From Ahrensia sp. R2A130 (lineage in GTDB: Bacteria > Pseudomonadota > Alphaproteobacteria > Rhizobiales > Rhizobiaceae), in NCBI RefSeq assembly GCF_000179775.1, contig NZ_AEEB01000017.1:372001-436000 (forward strand): a DNA stretch of 64,000 nucleotides. The letters run 5' to 3'. The position numbers were made by a program, and so were the translations under genes. Position 1 is the first letter of the stretch; each line of letters begins with the position of its first letter. The notes under the pieces were generated by a model. That model searched no databases, had not been told where the DNA came from, and saw only the letters and a program-made list of their open reading frames with translations. Below are positions 51,094 through 59,591 of the stretch, piece after piece.

Positions 51094-52446
51094 ATGGGCC
51101 ACACCGACCTACCGTTCCCACCGCCACGCATTCCTGCAACAGGCCTAGGCGCTGACCTCGCTAAACGTGCTGATGACGGCAAGCCGGTGCGCGTTTGCAT
51201 TATTGGTGCTGGCGAAATGGGTACGGATCTCGTCACCGCCATTCGCCAAATGCGCGGCGTGGAAATCTCATCCATCGTCGACCGCCGTTTGCAAAGCGCA
51301 AAACCAGCCATTGCACTCGCCGGGCATGACGATGATATGGGCGTGATCTGCGATACCCACCGCGATATTTCGAACGCGTTGGACCGCAAGCGCATCCCCA
51401 TCGTGCAGGACGCGACAACCGCGATCACCCACGATCAGGCCGATGTTGTCATCGACGCCACGGGCGTTCCCGCAGCCGGTGCCGAGCTGGGCATGGCGTC
51501 ATTGGAAGCCGGTAAACATCTGGTGATGATGAATGTCGAAGCCGACGTCACCGTTGGTGCGATCATGGCTGAAGAAGCCCGAAAGCGGGGTCTCGTCTAT
51601 ACAGTCGGTGCGGGCGACGAGCCCAGTTCTGTGTTGGAAATCTATGATTGGGTCACTGCATTGGGCTACCCTGTGGTCGCTGCCGGTAAAGGCAAAAACA
51701 ACGCCTTCCGTATCGATGCAGTGCCGGATGATTACCGCGAAGAGGCCGAACGCCGGAACATGAACCCGCGTATGCTGGTGGAATTCGTCGATGGCTCAAA
51801 GACCATGGTCGAGATGACCTGTATTGCTAACGCGACCGGCCTTGTGCCGGATAGACCCGGTATGCACGGTCCAGATTGCTCGCTCGATGAGTTGCACAAT
51901 GTGCTGTGTCCCACCGAAGAGGGCGGACTGTTGTCCCGCCACGGCTGCGTCGATTTCACGGTTGGTAAAGGCGTCGCACCCGGGGTGTTTGTTATCGCCG
52001 ATATGCGCCACCACCGCGTGCGTGAGCGCATGAACGATCTGCATCTCGGGCCGGGTCCATATTACACGTTCTACCGCCCTTACCATCTCACATCGCTCGA
52101 AGTACCGCTGTCAGCGGCTCGCGCAGTGCTCTACGGCACAAGCGACATGAAGCCGTTGCCGCGTCCTGTGGCAGAGGTTTGCGCGTTGGCAAAACGCGAT
52201 TTGAAAGTGGGCGAGACTTTGGATTTCATCGGCGAGACTTGTTACCGCTCATGGGCAATGGAGGCTGGCGAAGCGCGGGCGGAAGGCGCTATTCCTGTTG
52301 GCCTGCTGCACAATGGCCGCGTCACGCAGGACATTGCCAAAGGCAGCCTCATAACGCGACACAGCGTCGATGTTGCCCGCGATACGCCACTCTACCGTCT
52401 CCGTGTTCAACAAGACGAATGGTTGGGTTACGACGCTTGCGCTTGA
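51094..52446 (+). CDS. NAD(P)-binding oxidoreductase with C-terminal SAF domain
   Basis: This encodes 450 residues. An N-terminal Rossmann fold with VRVCIIGAGEMGTDLVTAIRQM and a homoserine-dehydrogenase-like middle (DVVIDATGVPAAGAELGMASLEAGKHLVMMNVEAD, TVGAGDEPSSVLEIYDW; key Gly and Asn/Glu) are followed by a C-terminal SAF domain around 365-435 (KRDLKVGETLDFIG, GLLHNGRVTQDIAKGSLITRHSVD). Members are often annotated as homoserine dehydrogenase-like or FlgA-like, but they lack a flagellar context. The substrate is unknown. GAGGAAA precedes the ATG at 51094. It sits 56 bases ahead of xdhA, hinting at a purine- or heterocycle-related role. Confidence 0.75.
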   Translation: MGHTDLPFPPPRIPATGLGADLAKRADDGKPVRVCIIGAGEMGTDLVTAIRQMRGVEISSIVDRRLQSAKPAIALAGHDDDMGVICDTHRDISNALDRKRIPIVQDATTAITHDQADVVIDATGVPAAGAELGMASLEAGKHLVMMNVEADVTVGAIMAEEARKRGLVYTVGAGDEPSSVLEIYDWVTALGYPVVAAGKGKNNAFRIDAVPDDYREEAERRNMNPRMLVEFVDGSKTMVEMTCIANATGLVPDRPGMHGPDCSLDELHNVLCPTEEGGLLSRHGCVDFTVGKGVAPGVFVIADMRHHRVRERMNDLHLGPGPYYTFYRPYHLTSLEVPLSAARAVLYGTSDMKPLPRPVAEVCALAKRDLKVGETLDFIGETCYRSWAMEAGEARAEGAIPVGLLHNGRVTQDIAKGSLITRHSVDVARDTPLYRLRVQQDEWLGYDACA

Positions 52447-52502
52447 TCCGGAACATGCAAAACCCTGCTTGACGGCGCATATCTATGCGCCAACATGGTG
52501 GC

Positions 52503-53894
52503 ATGACCGAACCTATTACATTTGATTTGAACGGCGCACCGACAAGCGCTGAATGCCGCGCCGACCGTACCGTTCTGGAGTGGTTGCGGGGCGATGCGCT
52601 GTTGCGTGGCACCAAGGAAGGCTGCGCCGAAGGTGACTGTGGAGCCTGTTCAATTTTGATGCGCGCGCCGGATGATGATCGTTATCGCCCGGCCAATTCC
52701 TGCATCTTGCTTATGGGCCAAGTGGAAGGCGCAAGCCTGATGACTGTTGAGGGCTTGGCTGCGATGGGGCCCGATGGGCATCCGGTGCAGTCATTGATGG
52801 CCGAAAATGGTTCATCCCAATGCGGTTTTTGCACACCCGGCATCGTCTGTGCATTGGCCGGTCTTGGTGATGGCGACACGGCTGTCGACGAGCCTGCTGT
52901 TCACGAAGCTCTGGCCGGTAATCTGTGCCGTTGCACCGGCTATCGCCCTATCGTGGAGGCTGCTTTGGCCACCGCGCCTGTGAAGCTGAACGCGGCTTCG
53001 CCATCGGGCGGGCGACGCGCATCTGTTGGTTCTGCTAACTCGCAAATGCACCATCCCGGTAATTTTGAAGAGCTATGGGCGGTGATGAAAACACATCCCG
53101 GTTCACCATTGCTGGCGGGAGGAACCGACGACAATCTGTCGGTCGCCCAAGCCCACACCCGCCACGACAACATTATCTCGCTGCGAGCGATTGCAGAGCT
53201 TGCGAGGATCGAAACGAACGCCACTCACCTGAGCATCGGTGGTGCGGCGCGCTGGTGCGATATGCTTCCGCATCTGGAAATGCATTGGCCCAGTTTTGCG
53301 GCGATGTTGCGCCGTTTTGGTTCGGTTCAGGTGCGTTCTGTCAGTACGATGGGAGGCAATCTCGCCACCGCCAGTCCTATCGGTGATAGCGCGCCAAGTC
53401 TGATTGCGCTCGATTCTGCGTTGGTTTTGAAGTCATCTGCTGGAGAACGCCGCGTATCGGTCGAAGATTTTTACACTGGTTACCGCGAGACCATTCTTCG
53501 CGAAAACGAGGTTATCGCAGCTATCGAAATTCCGCTTTCAAAGGATGTGGAGTTTCGCGTTTACAAAGTGTCGAAACGTTACGATCAGGACATTTCTACC
53601 GTTTGCGGCGCGTTCTCCGTCCGGATGGATGGTGAAAAAATCGCATCAGCCCGCATAGCATTCGGTGGCATGGCGGCCACACCAGTACGATGCCGCAGCG
53701 CGGAGTCTTTGTTGGTTGGCAAGCCGCTCGAAGCGCTGAACGATGCCCGAATTTCCGACGCTATTGAAGCCGACCTCGCACCCATGTCGGATATGCGCGG
53801 AACAGCCAACTATCGCATGCGCGTGGCACGCAACCTGCCAAAGCGGCTTGCACTCGACCTGTCAGGTGAAATTGTGGAGGTGATGGCGCTTTGA
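52503..53894 (+). CDS. xdhA: Xanthine dehydrogenase small subunit (2Fe-2S and FAD domains)
   Basis: This 463-residue protein has two [2Fe-2S] clusters bound by the plant-type GCAEGDCGACSILM loop with a later C, and by SSQCGFCTPGIVCAL and GNLCRCTGYRPIVEAAL; a FAD-binding domain follows (SPLLAGGTDDNLSVAQ, RSVSTMGGNLATASPIGDSAP). This order and length fit XdhA of the purine-oxidising XDH family. It passes electrons from the molybdenum subunit to NAD+. The start at 52503 (MTEPITFDLNG) was preferred over a TTG 18 bases upstream. It overlaps xdhB by four bases. Confidence 0.92.
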   Translation: MTEPITFDLNGAPTSAECRADRTVLEWLRGDALLRGTKEGCAEGDCGACSILMRAPDDDRYRPANSCILLMGQVEGASLMTVEGLAAMGPDGHPVQSLMAENGSSQCGFCTPGIVCALAGLGDGDTAVDEPAVHEALAGNLCRCTGYRPIVEAALATAPVKLNAASPSGGRRASVGSANSQMHHPGNFEELWAVMKTHPGSPLLAGGTDDNLSVAQAHTRHDNIISLRAIAELARIETNATHLSIGGAARWCDMLPHLEMHWPSFAAMLRRFGSVQVRSVSTMGGNLATASPIGDSAPSLIALDSALVLKSSAGERRVSVEDFYTGYRETILRENEVIAAIEIPLSKDVEFRVYKVSKRYDQDISTVCGAFSVRMDGEKIASARIAFGGMAATPVRCRSAESLLVGKPLEALNDARISDAIEADLAPMSDMRGTANYRMRVARNLPKRLALDLSGEIVEVMAL

Positions 53895-56251
53895 ACATCC
53901 GAACCGATCCAAAAGCACTCAAGGCTGACCCGCTTGCCATCGAACGAAAAGTGGTGGGGCGGAGCCATCCTCATGATAGCGCGCGCCGCCACGTTCGCGG
54001 TGAGGCGATCTACATAGATGACATGCCGGAGCTGCCGGGCACGCTGCATCTGGCACCCGTTCTTTCACCGGTGGCAAAGGGCAAGCTGAAGAACATTGAT
54101 ACTTCAGCGGCGCTGGACCTAAATGGTGTCGCCAGCGTCATCACAGCCGCCGATATTCCGGGCAGCAACGAAGCTGCGCCTATTCTGGCGAACGAACCGT
54201 TTCTCGCTGAAGACGAGGTGCTGCATGTTGGTCAAATAGTTGCAGTGGTCGCGGCGACTTCCTTCGAGCTTGCCCAACAAGCGGCCCGTTTGGTCGTCTT
54301 GGACATTGAGGAAAAAGCACCGAATTTCGATCTCGATACCGCGTTTGATGCTGACGATTTCACCCATCCCACCCAGCTACTTGCATCCGGTGACGCCGCA
54401 TCGGAAATGGCCAAAGCCGATGAGGTAATCTCCGGTTCGCTGACTATGGGTGGGCAGGATCACTTCTATCTCGAAACCCACATTGCTCTCGCCATTCTCG
54501 GCGAAGACGAGGACATGCTGGTCTGGTCCTCGACCCAACATCCCACCGAAGTGCAGGTGCACACCGCGCTTGCTTTAGGCGTGGCGAGCCATCGTGTGGA
54601 TGTGCAGATACGGCGTATGGGGGGTGCCTTTGGTGGCAAGGAAAGTCAGCCCACCATCATCGCTGGCCTAGCTGCGGTTATGGCGCGGCTGACCGGAAAA
54701 CCATGCAGCTTTCGGCTGCGTCGCCATGACGATATGGCTGCCACCGGCAAACGCCATGGTTTCAAGATGGATTGGCAGGTTGGTGTCTCGAAGACGGGAC
54801 GCATCGCTGCGATGAAGGTGAAGGCGCTCGCCAATTCCGGCCACGTGGCGGATCTCACCGGCCCGGTCGTCACCCGTGCTCTGACCCATTTTGACAATTG
54901 CTATCATTTGCCCGCAACCGATTTCACGGGGTTTTCAGCCAAAACCAACACGGTGTCGAACACCGCCTTTAGAGGCTTTGGCGGGCCGCAAGGTATACTC
55001 GCTTCAGAAGCGATGATTGATGAGATCGCACGGCATTTGGGCAAAGATCCGAACGAAGTTCGGGCGGTCAATTACTATGGACCCGGCACCGGCGAAGAGA
55101 CGCCGTACGGGCAACCGGTGGATGATAACAGAATCACGGATGTAGTTGATCGCGTTATGGAAAATGCGGAATGGACCCGCCGCCGTATCGAGATTGACGA
55201 GTTCAATGCCAAAAGCCCTGTTCTGAAAAAAGGCCTCGCAATGATGCCGGTGAAATTCGGCATTTCCTTCAACCTCACCGCGCTTAATCAGGGCGGTGCA
55301 TTGGTCCATGTTTACATGGACGGTTCCGTCCACTTAAACCATGGCGGCACCGAAATGGGGCAGGGGTTGAACACGAAAGTAGCACAGGTCGTGGCAGAAG
55401 TTTTCGGTCTGCCCCTAGACGCTATTTCTATCACGCCAACCACCACTGGCAAAGTGCCGAACACATCGGCCACGGCGGCATCAGCTGGTTCAGATCTGAA
55501 CGGCGCTGCTGCATTCAATGCCGCCACAGCGATACGTGCGCGGATGGCGAAGGCTGCTGCAGAGCATTTTGACTGCCCCGTCGAAGACATCATTTTCGAA
55601 GACGGCTCCGTTTCAGCAGGTGGTCGTTCGATTACCTTCGGTACGCTCGCCAAACACTGCTGGGCAGAACGGATCGGATTATCTGAAGCTGGCTTTTACA
55701 AAACCCCCAAAATTCATTGGGACGGCAAAACACTCAAAGGTCGACCGTTCTTTTACTACACCTATGGCGCAGCCGTTTCTGAAGTCGTTATTGATACGCT
55801 GACCGGCGAAAACCGCTGCCTGCGGACGGACATCGTGCAGGATTGCGGCAAGCCGTTGAACCCGGTCATCGACCTCGGCCAGATCGAAGGTGGCTTTGTT
55901 CAAGGCATGGGCTGGCTCACCTGCGAGGAGCTGTGGTGGGACGATAAGGGCAAGCTGCGGACCATCGGCCCGTCCACCTATAAAATTCCCGGATCGCGTG
56001 ATGTGCCACCGGTTTTCAACGTATCCATTCTTGATGATAAGCCGAACCGCGAAGACACGGTGTTCCGTTCGAAAGCTATCGGGGAACCTCCGCTCATGCT
56101 GGCGATTTCGGTTTGGCTGGCGTTACGCGATGCCGTTTCATCACTGTCCGGTGGACGGTACGCTGCAGCACTAAATGCCCCCGCTACGCCGGAAGCCGTG
56201 TTGATCGCGGTCGATGCGATGAAGGAAAAGGTTGTCTCCAAGGATGGATGA
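53891..56251 (+). CDS. xdhB: Xanthine dehydrogenase molybdenum-binding subunit
   Basis: This 786-residue molybdopterin subunit has the molybdopterin contacts MGGAFGGKESQ, NTAFRGFGGPQG (with the substrate-binding Arg), GTEMGQGLNTKVAQVV and the base-catalytic Glu region KAIGEPPLMLAIS. The Glu in GGKES and Arg in AFRGFG match residues that bind purines in Rhodobacter XDH, supporting xanthine/hypoxanthine as substrate. The start is a TTG at 53891 that overlaps the xdhA stop, with GGAGG ten bases upstream. No XdhC chaperone gene is present here, which is unusual. Confidence 0.91.
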   Translation: MNIRTDPKALKADPLAIERKVVGRSHPHDSARRHVRGEAIYIDDMPELPGTLHLAPVLSPVAKGKLKNIDTSAALDLNGVASVITAADIPGSNEAAPILANEPFLAEDEVLHVGQIVAVVAATSFELAQQAARLVVLDIEEKAPNFDLDTAFDADDFTHPTQLLASGDAASEMAKADEVISGSLTMGGQDHFYLETHIALAILGEDEDMLVWSSTQHPTEVQVHTALALGVASHRVDVQIRRMGGAFGGKESQPTIIAGLAAVMARLTGKPCSFRLRRHDDMAATGKRHGFKMDWQVGVSKTGRIAAMKVKALANSGHVADLTGPVVTRALTHFDNCYHLPATDFTGFSAKTNTVSNTAFRGFGGPQGILASEAMIDEIARHLGKDPNEVRAVNYYGPGTGEETPYGQPVDDNRITDVVDRVMENAEWTRRRIEIDEFNAKSPVLKKGLAMMPVKFGISFNLTALNQGGALVHVYMDGSVHLNHGGTEMGQGLNTKVAQVVAEVFGLPLDAISITPTTTGKVPNTSATAASAGSDLNGAAAFNAATAIRARMAKAAAEHFDCPVEDIIFEDGSVSAGGRSITFGTLAKHCWAERIGLSEAGFYKTPKIHWDGKTLKGRPFFYYTYGAAVSEVVIDTLTGENRCLRTDIVQDCGKPLNPVIDLGQIEGGFVQGMGWLTCEELWWDDKGKLRTIGPSTYKIPGSRDVPPVFNVSILDDKPNREDTVFRSKAIGEPPLMLAISVWLALRDAVSSLSGGRYAAALNAPATPEAVLIAVDAMKEKVVSKDG

Positions 56252-56789
56252 AATACCGTTCGATGAGCTGAACAAGATGGAGCCTGAAACCTTCATCGAC
56301 TACCTCACGCCCATTCTGCAGGGTGAACGCTGGTTGCCGGAACGCGTCGTCGACAATCGCCCCTTCGGCTCTGTGCGCATGCTCCATAAGGCGCTGTTTA
56401 ATGAGGTGATGGATGCTGGAGATCGCAAGCGCTGCGACCTGATAATCGCTCATGACGGCGTGCTGCCGCAAGAAGGAGACGCACCACCTGTTCCCGCGAC
56501 GGAAGAGGCTGAAGAAATTCCAAGCCAAAGTTGGCCGTCGCTGCGGTCGCAATATCGCGGAAATTTCGGCTTCGACTTCGTGCTGGCTCGTCCGCCGGAG
56601 GACGAAGCCAAACTTCTCGGCGCACTCTTGGCTCGGATGAACAACACAGAAAAAGACGAGCGGCTGCTCGCGCTACGTGAAATTTCAGAGATGACCTTCG
56701 AACGGTTGGAAGACGCTTTTCGCGTTGCCGAGCCCGATACACAGCACGCCGAACAGGCGGGCGACACAGAAAATGACGAAGAAAGCTGA
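56244..56789 (+). CDS. UraD-like (OHCU decarboxylase family) protein, probably degenerate
   Basis: This 181-residue protein resembles 2-oxo-4-hydroxy-4-carboxy-5-ureidoimidazoline decarboxylase: IPFDELNKMEPETFIDYLTPILQ, WLPERVVDNRPFGSVRMLHKAL with the conserved His, and RGNFGFDFVLA plus ERLLALREISEMTFERLED at the C terminus. The usual HPDLAG motif is altered to HDGVLPQ, and the SxxEQxxAGL segment with the catalytic Glu is replaced by an acidic linker, so activity is doubtful. The ATG at 56244 overlaps the end of xdhB, and position behind xdhAB supports a link to uric-acid breakdown. Confidence 0.65.
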   Translation: MDEIPFDELNKMEPETFIDYLTPILQGERWLPERVVDNRPFGSVRMLHKALFNEVMDAGDRKRCDLIIAHDGVLPQEGDAPPVPATEEAEEIPSQSWPSLRSQYRGNFGFDFVLARPPEDEAKLLGALLARMNNTEKDERLLALREISEMTFERLEDAFRVAEPDTQHAEQAGDTENDEES

Positions 56790-56843
56790 AAGGTGGTGCT
56801 GGAACCGTTGCAGCGTGCCGCAGCCTCACCTATAGAAGCGCCC

Positions 56844-56862
56844 GTGCCGTGTTATTCGGCAC
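56844..56862 (+). terminator. Short hairpin between the UraD-like gene and tRNA-Gln
   Basis: GTGCCG (56844-56849) pairs with CGGCAC (56857-56862) over a seven-base loop, six bases before the tRNA. It lacks a T-tract. It may end the xdh transcript or be part of tRNA 5' processing; evidence is limited to the inverted repeat. Confidence 0.4.
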
Positions 56863-56867
56863 AATGC

Positions 56868-56942
56868 TGGGGCGTGGCCAAGTGGTAAGGCAGCTGCTTT
56901 TGGTGCAGCCATTCGCAGGTTCGAATCCTGCCGCCCCAGCCA
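56868..56942 (+). tRNA. tRNA-Gln (anticodon UUG)
   Basis: The acceptor stem is TGGGGCG with CGCCCCA, the D arm is GGCCAAGTGGTAAGGC, and the anticodon stem GCTGC/GCAGC encloses the loop TTTTGGT with anticodon TTG. The T arm is GCAGGTTCGAATCCTGC. The discriminator base is G and the 3' CCA is encoded in the genome (56940-56942). It reads CAA codons. Immediately downstream begins the small ORF at 56958. Confidence 0.96.
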
Positions 56943-56957
56943 TTTATGGAAACTAAG

Positions 56958-57227
56958 ATGTCGAAATCATATCAACTTGCACAATCGGCACTTAGTGACC
57001 TGAGAGCCGCTGTTCATATGATATTGTCTGAGTCAGGCGACGTTGGTCTTCGGAATGTCGAAATAGGGAAAGCCTTAGGCATTTACGCCGGACATATTGG
57101 TCACGTCGGTCATATCCCAAGAACTGTCTTAGGTCTTATGGAAGCTGATGGGACCGTCGTTCAAGACAAAGAAACAAAACGATGGACGCTTTGTCCTGTC
57201 CAAAACGGCGATCCCGAATCTAATTAG
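56958..57227 (+). CDS. Small winged-helix-like protein of unknown function behind tRNA-Gln
   Basis: This encodes 89 residues (MSKSYQLAQSALSDLRAAVHMIL). The middle has GDVGLRNVEIGKALGIYAGHIGHVGHIPRTVLGLMEADGTV (key: helix-turn-helix-like NVEIGKALG and a GHIGHVGH repeat) followed by VVQDKETKRWTLC, which looks like a winged-helix wing. No specific family is recognised. Codons are more AT-rich than in the neighbouring genes, and it starts 15 bases after the tRNA, a common insertion spot for acquired DNA. An ATG at 56946 is an alternative start. Confidence 0.55.
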   Translation: MSKSYQLAQSALSDLRAAVHMILSESGDVGLRNVEIGKALGIYAGHIGHVGHIPRTVLGLMEADGTVVQDKETKRWTLCPVQNGDPESN

Positions 57228-57228
57228 A

Positions 57229-58260
57229 CTAGCCGAGCTTCGCCATGGCGACTGCTGTGTCGCTCATGCGGTTGGAGAAGCCCCACTCGTTATCGTACCA
57301 GGTGAGAATGCGCGCCATGTTGCCGCCGACCACTTTGGTCTGGGCTGACGCGAAATTCGATGAATGCGGGTCGTGGTTGAAGTCGATGGAGACCTTGGCT
57401 TCCGTGTCGTAGTCCAAAATACCCTTCAGTTCGCCTTCGGCTGCTTCACGGATGGCATCGTTCACTTCATCTGCTGTCACGTCACGTGACAAAACGGCTT
57501 TCAGATCGACCACGGAAACGTTGGGGGTAGGCACGCGGATGGAAGAACCGTCTAGCTTTCCGTTCAACTCCGGTAGCACGAGGCCCACGGCCTTGGCAGC
57601 GCCGGTGGAGGTCGGGATCATCGACATGGCTGCAGCGCGGGCGCGGTAGAGGTCTTTGTGCATCGTATCCAGCGTCGGCTGGTCGCCGGTATAGGCGTGG
57701 ATGGTGGTCATGTAGCCGTGCTCGATGCCGAACTTGTTGTGCAGCACATGGGCAACCGGCGCGAGGCAGTTGGTGGTGCAGGAGGCGTTGGAAACGATCG
57801 TGTCGTCTGCCGTCAGCGTGTTGTGGTTCACACCGTAAACGATCGTTTTCTCAGCATTCACCGCATTGGAAAGCGGCGCGGAGATCAGCACTTTTTTGGC
57901 GCCTGCTTCGATGTGGGCTTTCGCCTTGGCCGGGTCGGTGAAAATGCCTGTGCATTCCATGGCGATTTCGACGCCAAGCTCACCCCAAGGCAGGTCTTTT
58001 GGGTCGCGGATTGCGGTCACGCGGATCGGGCCCATCGTGCGGTCGCCGTGGGAAATGGTGATGCTCTCGCCATCTACCGTCACCGTGCCGGGGAAGCGGC
58101 CATGAACCGAATCGTATCGCAGCAGGTGGGCGTTGGTCTCCACCGGTCCAAGGTCGTTGATGCCGACGACTTCGATATCGGTGCGACCTGATTCCAGAAT
58201 GGCGCGAAGGACGTTGCGGCCGATGCGGCCGAACCCGTTGATGGCGACTTTGGTGGACAT
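57229..58260 (-). CDS. gap: Glyceraldehyde-3-phosphate dehydrogenase
   Basis: This 343-residue enzyme carries out the NAD-dependent oxidation of glyceraldehyde 3-phosphate to 1,3-bisphosphoglycerate in glycolysis. It has the Rossmann GxGxxG in [14 protein letters not shown], the catalytic Cys161 in [13 protein letters not shown], a catalytic His in [11 protein letters not shown], and the C-terminal [12 protein letters not shown]. Starting at the ATG at 58260 gives [12 protein letters not shown], with GGAAA upstream. It converges with the small ORF, separated by one base. Confidence 0.96.
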   Translation of the reverse strand: MSTKVAINGFGRIGRNVLRAILESGRTDIEVVGINDLGPVETNAHLLRYDSVHGRFPGTVTVDGESITISHGDRTMGPIRVTAIRDPKDLPWGELGVEIAMECTGIFTDPAKAKAHIEAGAKKVLISAPLSNAVNAEKTIVYGVNHNTLTADDTIVSNASCTTNCLAPVAHVLHNKFGIEHGYMTTIHAYTGDQPTLDTMHKDLYRARAAAMSMIPTSTGAAKAVGLVLPELNGKLDGSSIRVPTPNVSVVDLKAVLSRDVTADEVNDAIREAAEGELKGILDYDTEAKVSIDFNHDPHSSNFASAQTKVVGGNMARILTWYDNEWGFSNRMSDTAVAMAKLG

Positions 58261-58421
58261 GATGCGTTTCCAAAACATTGGGAGAATTGCACATCTTCTA
58301 GGGGGGCGGTCGCACCTGCGTCAACGCAGACGAGGGTTCTTACCCCTTCACTTCCACTTAACTTTGCAATCAAACCGATTGGATATTATTTTGGTGGAAA
58401 CGCAGTTCAGGAACGCACCAC

Positions 58422-59591
58422 ATGACCGCATGCATCACCGGTTGGGCTCATTCGCAATTCGGCAAGCTGGAAGGCGAAGACGTCGAAAGCCTCATCACCG
58501 GCGTCACCCGCGATGCGCTGGCAGATGCTGGGTTGGAGGCGGCGGACATCGACGAGGTGATACTCGGTCACTTCAACGCCGGTTTTTCCGCGCAGGATTT
58601 CACCGCAAGTCTCGTTTATCAGGCGGATGATGGCTTCCGCTTCAAACCCGCCACGCGGGTCGAGAACGCCTGCGCCACCGGTTCCGCTGCGGTCCACCAA
58701 GGCGCTCGTGCGGTCAATTCCGGGCAGGCGCGGCATGTGCTGGTGGTCGGTGTGGAAAAGATGACCGATACCCCCGGTCCGGCGGTTGGGGCGAACCTGT
58801 TGAAGGCGTCCTATCTGAAGGAAGATGGCGACACGCCGATGGGATTTGCCGGTGTTTTCGGCAACATTGCCGATGCCTATTTCCAGAAATTCGGCGACCA
58901 ATCCGATGCACTGGCAGCGATTGCCGCGAAGAACCATGCCAACGGCGTGCACAATCCCTACGCGCAGATGCGGAAGGATTTGGGCTACGACTTTTGCCGC
59001 GAAACCAGCGACAAGAACCCATACGTTGCAGGGCCGCTGAAGCGCACGGACTGCTCGCTGGTCTCTGATGGCGCAGCGGCAATCGTGTTATCGGACACGG
59101 CAACGGCGCTTTCCATGAACAAGGCCGTAGCACTTCGTTCCACCGCCCACGCGCAGGACTTCTTGCCCATGTCGAAGCGCGATATTCTGGGTTTCGAAGG
59201 CTGCGCTGAAGCGTGGAAACGAGCGCTCGATCAGGCGAACCTCACCATTGATGATCTGTCATTTGTCGAAACCCACGACTGCTTCACCATCGCGGAGTTG
59301 ATGGAATACGAAGCCATGGGTCTCGCACCGCGCGGCAAGGGCGCGGACGTTTTGAAAGACGGTATCACTCATCGCGACGGACGCCTGCCGGTCAATGTGT
59401 CAGGTGGTTTGAAAGCAAAGGGTCACCCCATCGGTGCAACGGGCGTTTCCATGCACGCGTTGACCGCGATGCAGCTCACCGGCACCGCGCCGGAAGGCAT
59501 GCAGTTGAAAGCCCCGGAACTGGGCGGAATTTTCAATATGGGCGGCGCTGCGGTGGCGAACTACGTGTCCATTCTGGAGCGTATCAAGTAG
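58422..59591 (+). CDS. Thiolase family protein (acetyl-CoA acetyltransferase/SCP-x-like)
   Basis: This 389-residue thiolase-fold protein has an acyl-accepting cysteine in VENACATGSAAVH, His and Cys in ETHDCFTIAE, and a final GGLKAKGHPIGATGVSM in which the second His/Cys site differs from classical thiolase (NMGGAAVANYVSIL at the end instead of CIGGGMG). This pattern is typical of SCP-x/thiolase-like proteins that act on acyl-CoAs in beta-oxidation-like pathways; its exact reaction is uncertain. AGGAACG precedes the ATG. It overlaps the DUF3750 gene by eight bases at the 3' ends. Confidence 0.85.
   Translation: MTACITGWAHSQFGKLEGEDVESLITGVTRDALADAGLEAADIDEVILGHFNAGFSAQDFTASLVYQADDGFRFKPATRVENACATGSAAVHQGARAVNSGQARHVLVVGVEKMTDTPGPAVGANLLKASYLKEDGDTPMGFAGVFGNIADAYFQKFGDQSDALAAIAAKNHANGVHNPYAQMRKDLGYDFCRETSDKNPYVAGPLKRTDCSLVSDGAAAIVLSDTATALSMNKAVALRSTAHAQDFLPMSKRDILGFEGCAEAWKRALDQANLTIDDLSFVETHDCFTIAELMEYEAMGLAPRGKGADVLKDGITHRDGRLPVNVSGGLKAKGHPIGATGVSMHALTAMQLTGTAPEGMQLKAPELGGIFNMGGAAVANYVSILERIK

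Noticed and set aside
56868..57227. tRNA-Gln as an attachment site of an integrated element
   Set aside because: No integrase gene and no repeated tRNA 3' end were seen downstream; only one small ORF lies before gap.
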